Assembly (NCBI RefSeq): GCF_031143425.1
Contig: NC_090444.1
Coordinates: 1,532,878,782-1,532,942,781, forward strand
DNA: 64,000 bases
Source: Pleurodeles waltl
Taxonomy: Eukaryota > Chordata > Amphibia > Caudata > Salamandridae
Direction of reading: 5' to 3'
Part shown: piece after piece, positions 48,966 to 59,043 of the stretch
Numbering within the stretch: the stretch's first letter is position 1
Layout of the letters: each line of letters starts with the position of its first letter
The notes under the pieces: model-generated
The model's input: only the letters and a program-made list of their open reading frames with translations
Told to the model about the DNA's origin: nothing
Database searches by the model: none
Position numbers and translations under genes: made by a program

Positions 48966-49435
48966 GGGGGTCATTACGAGTTTGGTGGACAGAAAACTCC
49001 GTCTGCCAAACTCCGGACAGTGTGGCCACCACCTATGCTGCAACCTCCCCCGCCTGAGTTATTATGGGTTTCCCACTAGGTCAGTGGGCAGAAACCTGAG
49101 TTTCAGTCTGCTGGCCTAGCAGCAAACAGGCTACAGCATTGTCTCTGGCTCGTAATCGAACCGGCGGCAATGCTCTAGCCTGTAGGGTGCACCAGCACCC
49201 TCGCAATGTTCACTGACTGCAGACAGTGAACATTACAACAGTACTGTGCATGGGCAGTGCAGGGGCCCACTGTGGTCCCAGGCACCTGTTCTCTGCCAGC
49301 CTTTTCATGGCACTTCCCGCTACCGCCATGAAAAGGCTGACGGAAAACGTGGTCATAATCCCCTGGCGGAATGGACAGTTGTAATGTGGAGGTCAGACTG
49401 CAACATTATAGACAGTCACACTCATCATGACCCCC
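48966..49435. mobile_element. Foldback MITE, 470 bp, TSD TAA
   Basis: The left end GGGGGTCATTACGAG pairs with a right end CATCATGACCCCC. TAA flanks at 48963-48965 and 49436-49438. The core has AGCACCCTCGCAATGTTCAC and CTGCAGACAGTGAACATT near 49191-49230, and CAGCCTTTTCATGGC pairs with GCCATGAAAAGGCTG near 49299-49340. Confidence 0.9.
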
Positions 49436-49451
49436 TAAATGTATTACTTAA

Positions 49452-49479
49452 TTTATATATATATATATATATATATATA
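49452..49479. repeat. (TA)n microsatellite
   Basis: About 13 TA units directly abut the left arm of the palindrome at 49479. Confidence 0.93.
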
Positions 49480-49558
49480 GAGTCTACCTCTTTGTGCTGG
49501 GAAAGTTCCTCATATATACATATATGAGGAACTTTCCCAGCACAAAGAGGTAGACTCT
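49479..49558. repeat. 80-bp perfect palindrome (39-bp arms, 2-base centre)
   Basis: The left arm begins AGAGTCTACCTCTTTGTGCT and ends CTCATATAT; the centre is AC; the right arm is its exact inverse, ending GAGGTAGACTCT at 49558. I found no mismatch in the arms. The right arm continues smoothly into the interspersed repeat at 49560, while the left arm stops at the TA tract. Confidence 0.95.
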
Positions 49559-49559
49559 C

Positions 49560-50100
49560 CAAGGCTCAGTTGGCTGACATCCTCTGAGGCTACAGGGACA
49601 TCAAAAGCTATCAATGGAGCATATTCCTGATATGACCAATTGACCAGATACCGCTGAAGCTAGTCTGGACCTTTCTGGGAATCTCTGCTAGAGTGTGTTC
49701 TTGCTCCTAAGAGCTGTCCCTTGGGTCCTGGGAGCCTTAGTGACTATGAGGTACTGCTCCTGAAAGTCTACAATTCTGGGACCTAAAAAGGTTTGGAATT
49801 AGAAAATCTTTGGGTTTCCAAGACATCCTGAGTTTCTTTACAGCAAAGATGTCCAGGTTTCTAAGGGCTTTGTTAGATACAGTTTCAAGCTTTTCCTATA
49901 GGAAGAATTTGAGCACCACAAATCTCTGCAACGACAAAATTTGAATTTTTCTGTTCAGCGCTTTTCCCAGCAAAACCAAGGGTTTCAATCGGACCTCATC
50001 CCTTGGATATTTGACTTTGATAGAGCATAAATCTTAGCACTGTCCCTCCTGTCACTAAAGTCATCAGAAAGTTTCAAGTTTATTTTTTAGAAAGTCAGAG
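49560..50100. repeat. Interspersed repeat fragment, third copy of the 39240 family
   Basis: GAGGCTACAGGGACATCA at 49587, CTTGGGTCCTGGGAGCCTTA at 49721 and following words parallel GAGCTACAGGGACACAAC and GTAGGTCCTGGAACCTTG at 40399 and 40536. Truncated on the left at the palindrome. Confidence 0.5.
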
Positions 50101-51499
50101 TGGAAAAACTAATGTAGAAAGCTGCACTGACACACGTTTTCAATGTGTATTTATTTGTATGTCAAAGTTCAACTTGGATGCCTTTTCAATTAAATCACAT
50201 GTTAGAAGGTAATGTGTATCTTAAAATGTAGACTCTAAACTAATAGTCCATGTAGAAACAATTTTTGACTTCTTGTGATTTATGGGACATTAATGACTTT
50301 GAAAATATGAGTAAGTGAAAAAATTCAGTTCTCTGGTATACCGAATGTAATGCAATAACAAATCTTTTCCATTTAGATGAAATGTTTTACTTATGCTGAT
50401 CAAATATTATTAATGATGAATTTATAAGTTTGCATTTTATATGTATTTTACTAAAAAGTATCAATCAAATTCATTTTAATTTTCCTTGTGCTAGCATAAC
50501 TGTGGCCTGCAGAGCTTGATTTCTTAGTGCTGTAAAAGTGTTGAATCATAATGTGAAGTTCTCTTTCAGATTTAATTCTCATGAGAAGCAAAGTCCCATT
50601 TGTAATAGGTTTATTGTTTAACTGTGGAAAGTCATACTCATTGGCCCTTGAGAACTCTGTAGTGCAAGAACATAGGCTAAGATCATATACACTTGTTTCA
50701 ACCTGTTTGTAGTCACATGGAGAGGAGATGTTCCCATGATAGACTTGGGAAAATGCTGAACTTTAGCAACTTGGAGCCTGATGATCAATTTTAATTGGAT
50801 GATGCCCCTCCAATATTATAGGAACTGACACCTTTGACAAATCAAAATGTTTCTGTGAACTAATAGACCATTGGACATTCAAACTTTGCTCAGAGCAGTC
50901 CAGTTTCAGAGCTGAAGCAGCCCACGCCTTGTCTTGTTCAGAAGCTTCCCTGATACTAGAAGATGTCTTGCTGACAAGATGCTTTGCTGATGAAGATTGC
51001 CAGAATGCTGTACCCTTGGAGAGGTATCTTCCTCTCTGCCATTTGTCACTGTCCTTTGAAATGTCCTTTTAGATTAGAAACTCCACTATGCTGAAACTTG
51101 TTTTATTTTTTTATTTTAGTTAGTGCCCTGTAGACGAAGTTAATCTTTTCAACAATTTATTTTTGTCCTTTTTGTATTTTTTAGATTTTTCCCGCATGTG
51201 TCCCTCCTCACACATGTTTTTCCCTAATTTGGTTAGCTGTAGGTTTGCCCTGTGCCCTGCCAAAGATTATTGACTCTGCTAAATATTTAATTGACTAATG
51301 ATTGTGCAATCTGAGCACCATGTGATTTCTGTAACACAGGTATTCTCATTGACCTTAAGTATAATTCTTCTGGAATCCCTAGTTTTTGGTAATGTTAGTA
51401 CACCTGAATCTATTTTGTTGCCTTGTGCAATCCTTGGTGATTATGTATCTCTATAATTTGGATTTACACATTGTCTACTTGACTGTGAGCCTGGGCTCG
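50101..51499. other. Intronic stretch, possibly containing a retroviral LTR
   Basis: No frames. The right half (about 50860-51500) leads to a poly(A) signal and could be U3/R, but no second LTR is available for comparison. Confidence 0.3.
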
Positions 51500-52570
51500 T
51501 AATAAATCTTTTAACTATATTCCAGACTGGAGTTTTCCTTTCCTGGCCACATTGGTTATCCTGTCTAATTTATTTGGATGCTGTTGATGTGATTGTTGAT
51601 AGTTCAGTACACATTTTTCTGGGTCCAAAGGTCCTTCTGCCTCGTTGTGCATTTGATTCCTGTGATGGTTTTGCCCCTTTAGAGGGGGAACAATATTTTT
51701 GCCCACTGTTAGGGAGTTAGGATTGAGCCTATGCCACTGCCCAGTCCATATTTTGCCCACTGGCAATTCTTTCCATGGTCCATTCCAGAGACTGATAAAA
51801 TTCCAGCATTGTGACTACAAGTGATGTGTTGCATGAGTATAAATAGGGATTTGCACTTGCAATGCATTTGGTTTGAAGATTGCAGTGAAGTGTTATGATG
51901 TGAAGTGTTTTGTGGAGTTGTTGTACTCAAAGTGATTGTGGCATTTTGTGTTCAAAAACATCCACGTCATTGTTTTTTTTATGTGTCTATCGTGGCCTAA
52001 GATTCCGGGATAAGGCACAAGTATCAGAGACACTTGGTTAATTTATTGTCTGCAGTGAGGTGCCTGTCATGAAATGCCGTTGACGGTGCTAATAGTTTTC
52101 CTTGAGTGAGTGTGAGTTGTTGGTTGGTGTTTGGTGAATCCACAAGCCCTACAGAGGATCTCTATCATCCAGGAGTGAGGATTGCTGTTCAAATTCCACT
52201 TGTTGTGTAATTGTGAAATCCATAGTTGAAAGTGTAGCCCGGCCAGCTTTCAAAGTGTTTGAGATCCTACCCGTAGTGTGCATACATGTTGTTGGGTTTT
52301 TGCTCGCAAGATTTTACATTAGATTTGAGTGAGCAGTTAAGTGAGAGACAATTGCAAAGCGATTGCAATGGCTGAGAGAAGTGAGTGTGAGGTCATTCTG
52401 TACTGCACTGGTATTGGTGGACAGTACTGTGTTGCTGTTGGTTGAGTACAGCTTTTGAAAAGGATTTTGGGGTTGCATTTACTTCCTGATTTGATTGAAA
52501 ATTGTTGTGGTTCAATGAATTTGTGCAAAAATTAAATTTTTCAAAGTATTAAGAAGTGGGCTAGTGGGAG
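51500..52570 (+). promoter_or_regulatory. Candidate R-U5 and leader of the endogenous retrovirus
   Basis: An AATAAA lies in CTCGTAATAAATCTTTT at about 51501, followed by a GT/T-rich downstream segment. About 1 kb of GTG-rich non-coding leader then leads to the first gag-like frame. No primer-binding site could be named with confidence, and the matching 3' LTR was not found, so this is tentative. Confidence 0.35.
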
Positions 52571-55500
52571 ATGTGTTCATTCCATTTAGGGAGGGTGAAG
52601 AAGTCCCACTTGAGGGAACCCCCAGCTTATGAAGTGTCAGATATCAAAAGAGTTTCGGCATGTGTATGGCTTAAACAATGGTGTAAAATAACTGAGAAGA
52701 AGGGTTCATTAGGTTTTCCTCATTATGGAGCCTTTAATTTGAGAGTGCTAGACAATTTGAAGAGAGTAATGTTCGAGTTAAAGTCTCCTCCAAGACCCGC
52801 ACAATTTGAAGTCCTTGCTATTTGGGAACTTGTTGCAAGACAAAATCAATGCTAAAATTTGAGAATATAATGCAGAAATTGGAAGCTACATGGGATGCAG
52901 AACAAAAACAGTTGAGAGCAGAGATACTAGATGGAGTGAGAATGTTTCCAGCTATCACAAAAGAGGGCGATGGGAGAACAAAACCCAAGATTCGCAAGAA
53001 ACAAACATCAAAAGCAGAGCAGACAGCAAAAGATGAGGGTAAAAAGGCAGTCGCATATGAAAGTGATTTGAAAGATGAGTTCAGAAATCAGCTGCTGATG
53101 GATCATCCCCCACTGTATCATTCAATTGATGCAGGAACGAGAAGTGAAGCAGTACAGAATGTAGCCCTGAATGTACCACCTGATCTAGTTGCACAGATCC
53201 CATTTCAGACAGTTCCAGGCATACTTGTTATTTCAGTGCCCATGGTTTATCCACCAGTTCTGTTAATACAGGACAGCCAATTTCAAGTCCAGTTGTAAAT
53301 CGAGCAATACCATTTCAAGTCCATTTGTAAATCAAGCAGTACCAAGTCCATTTATGAATCAGGTAATGCGAAGTCCTCATGCAAAACAAACGGTGCAGAC
53401 ACCTAATATGACTATGTTTGTGCAGATTTTTAACCAGAAGCAGCCTATGCCAATATACATGCAACTGCAGACAATGTCAAATGTTACCCCAAATCAAACA
53501 GGACAAACTTTCAGTACTTTTTTGACAGGTCAAAGTACTGGAATGAAAATTCTACAGAGTCAAACAAATTTGATGGGTCCTGATGCACTAACAGTTCACA
53601 TGACTATAGGTCAAGTTGTTGTTCCCTTGTAGACTTTCAGGAAATTCTAGGACTAATGTTCATTCAATGAATGTTTTAGCACTTCCTGAAATACCAACTG
53701 CAATTGCTGAGATATTACCAATTGGTATGCAGAGATCGGTATTCAAACAATAGCATCTTTTGTCTCACCTTTGACCCCTACATGATTTATAGAACCTAAC
53801 CAGATGTTAAATCAGGCATGACAAGTTCTTTATGCACAGTTTCCCTTTCTTACATGCCCACACCAGATCAGATTCTGAGTGGACATTGCAGTTCCCTGAA
53901 AGATGTGCCCCATAGAAATAAAATTAATTTCCAAGGACTTTCAGCACAAGAGTTAACATATTGGTTAAACACTTTTAGCCTACAAGGTGCAACCAGTGAA
54001 ACAAATTGTAATCTTAGATCAGAAGAGATATCAAAGAGAGACAGGACAGTGAATGTACCCAGATTGAAGTTAGAATTAAACAGAATAATTATGGGAATGT
54101 TAGATGTGGAGCAATTGAAAACATACACAGAAGATTAATTGCCCTTTATGTGTAAAGATGTTACCCAACATGCAGGACTGACGTACGAGAAGTTAGTTGA
54201 GTTGGCTGAGAAATATGAAGTGGATTTAAAAAAATCTAAACTTTTAAAGAGAAGCTACAGATTACAGTTTAGCAGCAAAGATATTCTTAACATGAGATTG
54301 TCCAGAGTGAGAATGCAGATTAAGGGATTAATTACATATATTTAAACATGGGTAGTATTAGCTAAATGGGAAGGCAGATGGGCAAAGAAAAGAGATCAGA
54401 AGAAAGCAAAGCAGAGTCTGTTTTCAGCTGGAGCAAATCAAGTTGAGGACAATGTAAAATGTATGTCTATGAGAGAAATACCAGGTAGAGGTTATGTATC
54501 TGCACCTTGGAGTAGCAGTGATATACTGTCATTCACTAATAATTACCTGAGACCAAGAGAGAAGCCAGAGGTACAAGCAGACTGAGATATTTGTGAAACT
54601 TTCAAAATGCCAGTGCGAAGATTTGAATACATAGTTAGACAAAGTGATTCCAGTTGACTTGAGGAATGAGTGAGAAAGAAGTATTGATTGGCCGAAGTGT
54701 GAACCTCTGAGGGATCCAGCAACAGGTGCGCATCTGAATAGGCAATGAAAAAGCATTATAAAGTAATTAAATTCCTGAAGATCAAAGAGCCTCATTTATA
54801 AAGGCTTTGTGCTACTGGTGATGCAGCGGTGGCACTAGCAGTGCTCTATTCTGCTCCAGATTTACAAACTGATGCATTGAGCCCAATGGGTAGGCATTTC
54901 CACCAGAAAAGCCATGCAGAACTGACACAGTGAAATATACATTTCACTGCATCTTTCTGTAACTTCACTGCATCAGAATTTTAACGCTTGCTCAGAGCAG
55001 GCATAAAATCGATACAGGGATTTTTTCTATGGGGGGCCTCCTCGCATTGCTGGATGATAGGCAAGCAATGCGTAAGTTTATCGTCAACAGATGTGTCAGA
55101 ACTTCTGAACTATCTGTGAAAACGTACCCCATGAAGCTCTTTATTGTAGATACAGCGCATTCATTGTGTTGTTAGGGCATCATAGGGCAGCACAAGAAAG
55201 CTGATGAATCCTGGCCGATGCATCAGATTCTTGTAAATGAGGCCCTAACTGTCCCTGAAAGACATTGATTGACAGAAAATTAACAGTACAGCACAGGAAA
55301 CTAAAGAGTCTATTCATGCATATTATGAGAGACTGCTGCAAGCTTTCAAACAGCATAGTGGTACATAGAAAATTGGACTGAAAAATATGGGTAATTTTCT
55401 GTTTAGATTTTGCAAGTATTGAAGCCGAACATTAGTGCGATGATTCAGCAGCATTTAATTAGTTGGCAGAACAAATCTATTGATCAGATCCTGCAGTATG

Positions 55501-55841
55501 CAAGATAAGGAAGCGATGAAATTGAATTGAAGCAGAAAATGTTGAGGGAAAAGTTGATGGTGATGCAATTAAAGGCTGCAAGTAGAGGAAGTCAGAGTGT
55601 CCAAAGACCCTGAATCCTGAATGTACAGGTGTCCCCAGTGCAACCGATGCTGGTACCACAAGCCCTGATTACACAGCAGCAGGTGATTGTTCCTCAGCAA
55701 AACATGAATCAGATGGCAAATCAAAATCAGAGTCAATTGTCAAATGCAAACCTGAACCAGATAGCTTCACAGTTTCCCTTAACTGATTTAAGTGATGAGG
55801 AATTCTTAAAAACATTTCACAGTGATAGTTTCAATGATTAA
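52571..55841 (+). pseudogene. Retroviral gag-like region, multiply broken and MITE-interrupted
   Basis: Successive frames are 52571-52855, 52822-53298 (Lys-rich near 52975-53065), 53354-53632, 53818-54138 and 54139-54345. After the MITE the region resumes with a segment (55260-55360) resembling the capsid C-terminal major-homology neighbourhood (ESIHAYYERLLQAFKQHSG). It ends in a Gln/Asn-rich frame at 55629-55841. Frame changes occur at about 52850, 53300, 53640 and 55360, with stops within. Identification rests on position before an integrase, composition and the one capsid-like segment. Individual Gag domains could not be assigned firmly. Confidence 0.5.
54787..55245. mobile_element. Foldback MITE, about 459 bp, inside the retroviral gag region
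   Basis: The left end GAGCCTCATTTATAAAGG and right end CTTGTAAATGAGGCCC are near-inverse. The flanks AAA and TAA are not an exact duplication. TGATGCAGCGGTGGC and GGCCGATGCATCAG words mirror each other inside the ends. Confidence 0.72.
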
Positions 55842-56051
55842 GATCGCATGTTAGCTGCATCCTTAGAAGTAGATCAACGTGGTCCATATTTAAATGCATA
55901 TGTTATGGGACATATGGAAATGATGGTAAGACAAGTCAAAATGTCTTTATGACAGCTTTTGATACTTGGGAAGAAGTCAAAAGATTGCAGAAAGAAGTGA
56001 CAGAAAAAGAAAACAGGATGTGTCAAGAGGAATGAGGATAATGTTTGGGTT

Positions 56052-57724
56052 TTGATGGCAAGATACTATCATGGACAAGCTCACATTAGTAGAGATGCGA
56101 TGATTAGAACATTCAGACACACATGGCACAACCCCAGATTCAGATTTATTGCAGAAACAGTATGTCCCAGATGTGTAACGTGTCAGCAGATGAATGTAGG
56201 GAAACACATAGTTGTTACTCTGAGTCATATATATGTACCAGGACGACCGTTCAATAGAATGCAACTTGATTTTATTGAACTGCCAGTGTGCAGTGGGCTG
56301 GGATATATTTTGGTGGTGGTGTTTGTGTTCTACCATTGGGTAGAGGTTTATCCAAATCAAAGAAATTATAGCCTCACAGTTGCAAAACTGCTATTGAGGG
56401 AGTTGATACCTCGATTCAGTTTTTTGACTTCTGTGGAATCAGATCGAGGAACTCATATCAATAGTGAGATCCTTAAATTATTCTGTGTGCCTTTACAAGT
56501 TGAGCAATGATTGCATTCCAATTACAGACCAGAAGCTTGAGGACTAGTAGAGCAGATAAATGGAACGCTGAAGTTTCAGCTGGCGAAAGTATGTACATCT
56601 GCAAAACTGAAATGGCCAGATACATTGTCTCTTGTCCTGATGAGTATGAGGAGCACACCCAACAGAAAGTCAGGCTCTTTGCCACATGAGATCATCATGG
56701 GGGGTGCTATGAGATTGCCAGCAGTGTCTGCAAATACTCTTGTGAACATAACAGATGACTTAGGGCCAGATGTAGCAAACACTTTGCGACTCGCAAACGG
56801 CGAAAATCGCCGTTTTCGAGTCGCAAATGCATGTTTGCTATGTAGAAATGCATTTTGTGAGTCGGAACCGACTCGCAAAATGCATTTCCGAGTCGCAGAT
56901 AGGAAGGGGTGTTCCCTTCCTATTTGCGAGTCGCAGTGGTATGCAATGCGGTCGCAAATGGAGTCACAGTTACCATCCACTTGAAGTGGATGGTAACCCA
57001 CTCGCAAACGGGAAGGGGTCCCCATGGGACCCCTTCCCCTTTGTGACTGGACCCAAAATTATTTTTTCAGAGCAGGCAGTGGTCCAAGGGACCATTGCCT
57101 GCCCTGAAAAAATCCGAAACAAAAGGTTTCGTTTTTTTTTTCTAAGTGCAGCTCGTTTTCCTTTAAGGAAAACGGGCTACACTTGGAAAAAAATAACTGC
57201 TTTATTGAAAAGCAGTCACGGACATGGAGGTCTGCTGTTCCCAGCAGGCCTCCATCCCCGTGAGTGCCCTGATTCGCTATGGAGTCGCAAATTGCGACCC
57301 ACCTCATTAATATTAATGAGGTGGGTCTTTGCGATCCCTTACGACTCGCAGAAGGTGTCTGAGACACCTTTCTGCATAGCAAATTGCGACTTGCAATTTG
57401 CGAGTCGCACGGACTCGCAAATTGCAAGTCGCAATTTGCTTCTTTCCTACATCTGGCCCTTAGTTCTGGATTATTGCAAAGGACAAGCTGATGTGGTTCA
57501 CTCTTTGTCTGGCCAGGTTGGAGAAGCAACAGCAACAAGAACTTTGTCACAACCTGACTCCTAGTACCTGGGTGTTAGTGAAAAAGCATGCAAGAAAGAC
57601 ATGTTTGGAGCTGCGTTGGAAAGGTCCACATCATGTTGCTCTAGTAACAATGAAAGCTGTGATGTGCTGGTCTCCGGAACAGGATTCATGCAAACCACAT
57701 ATGCAAAGTTCCAGGTCCTCTTGA
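56052..57724 (+). pseudogene. Retroviral integrase, two in-frame stops and one MITE insertion
   Basis: Integrases join reverse-transcribed DNA to the host genome. From the ATG at 56052 the frame shows the zinc finger H6-x3-H10-x26-C37-x2-C40, then the catalytic D72 and D130. After TGA stops at 56508 and 56538, the candidate catalytic E lies at codon 167, 36 residues after D130, the spacing expected of a DDE integrase. The frame runs to the MITE at 56763. The C-terminal domain resumes at about 57463-57724 (ELRWKGPHHVALVT). The true N-terminus may precede 56052. Key residues remain although the gene is interrupted. Confidence 0.8.
56763..57459. mobile_element. Foldback MITE, 697 bp, TSD TTA, inserted in the integrase gene
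   Basis: The left end GGGCCAGATGTAGCAAA and right end CTACATCTGGCCC are inverse. TTA flanks at 56760-56762 and 57460-57462. The interior is built of GACTCGCAAA / TTTGCGAGTC modules. Frames crossing it are artefacts. Integrase coding resumes on the far side. Confidence 0.95.
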
Positions 57725-57916
57725 TGAAACAGCACCTGTCCCCGAAGGGTCAGTTACAGTGAGAGAAAGGATCCAGGTTAGCCAAGTTGTGCGTACTGAA
57801 CAAATGGCTAATGCAATGCCTTGGAAAAAAACCTTCACACTTTCTGAATAAGATTTACTTCTACAGATTTCTGTACACCTGTGACAGAGAAAACTGCAGC
57901 AGTTAATGTCATCCAA

Positions 57917-58843
57917 GGATACATTTGTGAATCCTGGAAAGACTTAACATGACATTTTTGGCAATTAGAACACGATTAGAGATGAAAATACCTTTTTGAA
58001 TATAATTTTCTGTGTTCATTGGTACTCTGTGTCCCATTAATTAAATCACTGGCCTTGAAGTAACTACAGGCACACTACTTTAGTGTGCTCCTTAGGACTC
58101 CCACGAAGGGAATATTGGTCTCCCACTGTCAGAGGATTGGATTAACTTTCAGCTAAATCACTCTTTTATTGTCAGCCCACGAACGTCGTTAGTTTATACT
58201 ATGAGGGAGATGCAGCCAGGGGCTCAGAGTACCTCAGTGGCCAATTGATCATGGAAATTTACGAATGTAGACCAATCCTCAGCCTGTGTATATGACCAGG
58301 GACAAAACTGAGCAACCTTTCGCATCGTGATAGTCTCAATCACTGTGATTTGGTGCAGATTATGACTCCACGTTTCCACAGTTTTGCGATGGCACATGGT
58401 TTGTGCAAGGGTCATTTTACTCGGTGTAGGCGTTGACAACTTAAACCACCACAAGCTAGGTGTGGTATACATTCGAATCTCAGCTACAACATTTACCACC
58501 GCACTTCCTCTTTTGATTGCAGATAATAGAACTCCTCTGGAACATTATGACTTCAGTTATATGAGAGGAGTTATGTAGCATGCGAACAGCTATTTCGCTG
58601 TTCTCTCTGTTTACACACACGATGCTTCTTAGTGTGGCTTGAAGCAGAATGGTTATTGGGAAGCAGCTGTATTTTGATGGTTGCTTGTATAGTGAAAAAA
58701 TCTGAGTGCAGACTTCCGATTTATACAGATTCCACCCTAACTTTCAAGAATCAAAAAGAAACAAATAATGTATTGAAGGACGAAAACTGTCAGTGCCCAG
58801 TACACCCCCAAAATAATTCCCTTTATAATTATTGAATACTTAC
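57917..58843. other. Intron between the retrovirus and exon A, not recognised
   Basis: Could include residual retroviral sequence (env side), but no transmembrane, furin-type or fusion-type motif was seen in any frame. Confidence 0.35.
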
Positions 58844-59043
58844 TCTGCATCCTAGCCAGGTCTGCGGGGTCAAGAGCAGCTACTGCTACAGAGACTCTAG
58901 AAGGCCTGCTCACTCCCGCCTTATTGACTGCTCTGACACGGAATATGTAAGATCTTCCCTCATAAAGTCCAGTGACAGGATACTTGCAAACCTTTACTGG
59001 AGCATCATTGCACTGAATCCAGCTGTCTGTTCCAACCTCACAT
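58844..59043 (-). CDS. MYOM2: Myomesin-family exon A: second half of an FnIII domain (probably My4), MYOM2-like
   Basis: Seen: the minus strand reads a pyrimidine-rich acceptor ending TTTCAG, 200 coding bases and the donor GTAAGT. The open frame begins CEVGTDSWIQCND and includes YPVTGLYEGRSYIFRVRAVN, the F/G-strand signature of an FnIII domain, and ends AALDPADLARMQ. The exon is entered with one base completing a codon and left with one base of the next, so it joins exon B in frame. Known: myomesins are sarcomeric M-band proteins that cross-link myosin filaments and titin, with FnIII domains My4-My8 between Ig domains. Inference: this is the C-terminal half of My4. From memory it resembles MYOM2 more than MYOM1; MYOM3 is not excluded. 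The matching first half of the domain should lie beyond 64000. Confidence 0.88.

Larger units (their letters stand above)
52571..57916 (+). mobile_element. Degenerate endogenous retrovirus (gag-like region plus integrase), protease/RT deleted, two MITE insertions
   Basis: A gag-like region (to about 55841) is followed within about 210 bp by an integrase gene, so protease, reverse transcriptase and RNase H are absent. The integrase resembles those of gamma/epsilon-type retroviruses more than Gypsy elements. MITEs interrupt it at 54787-55245 and 56763-57459. An env gene and 3' LTR are not recognisable to the right. Multiple stops and shifts make it inert. Sense is opposite to the host gene. Confidence 0.75.

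Noticed and set aside
53868..54128. Minus-strand frame opposite the gag-like region
   Set aside because: Mirror of the plus-strand retroviral frame, with no independent support.
56827..57564. 245-codon plus-strand frame
   Set aside because: It runs through the MITE's repeated GACTCGCAAA modules into integrase sequence. It is an artefact of the insertion.
58224..58835. Possible env gene of the retrovirus
   Set aside because: No signal peptide, cleavage site, transmembrane segment or conserved envelope motif could be seen in either strand.
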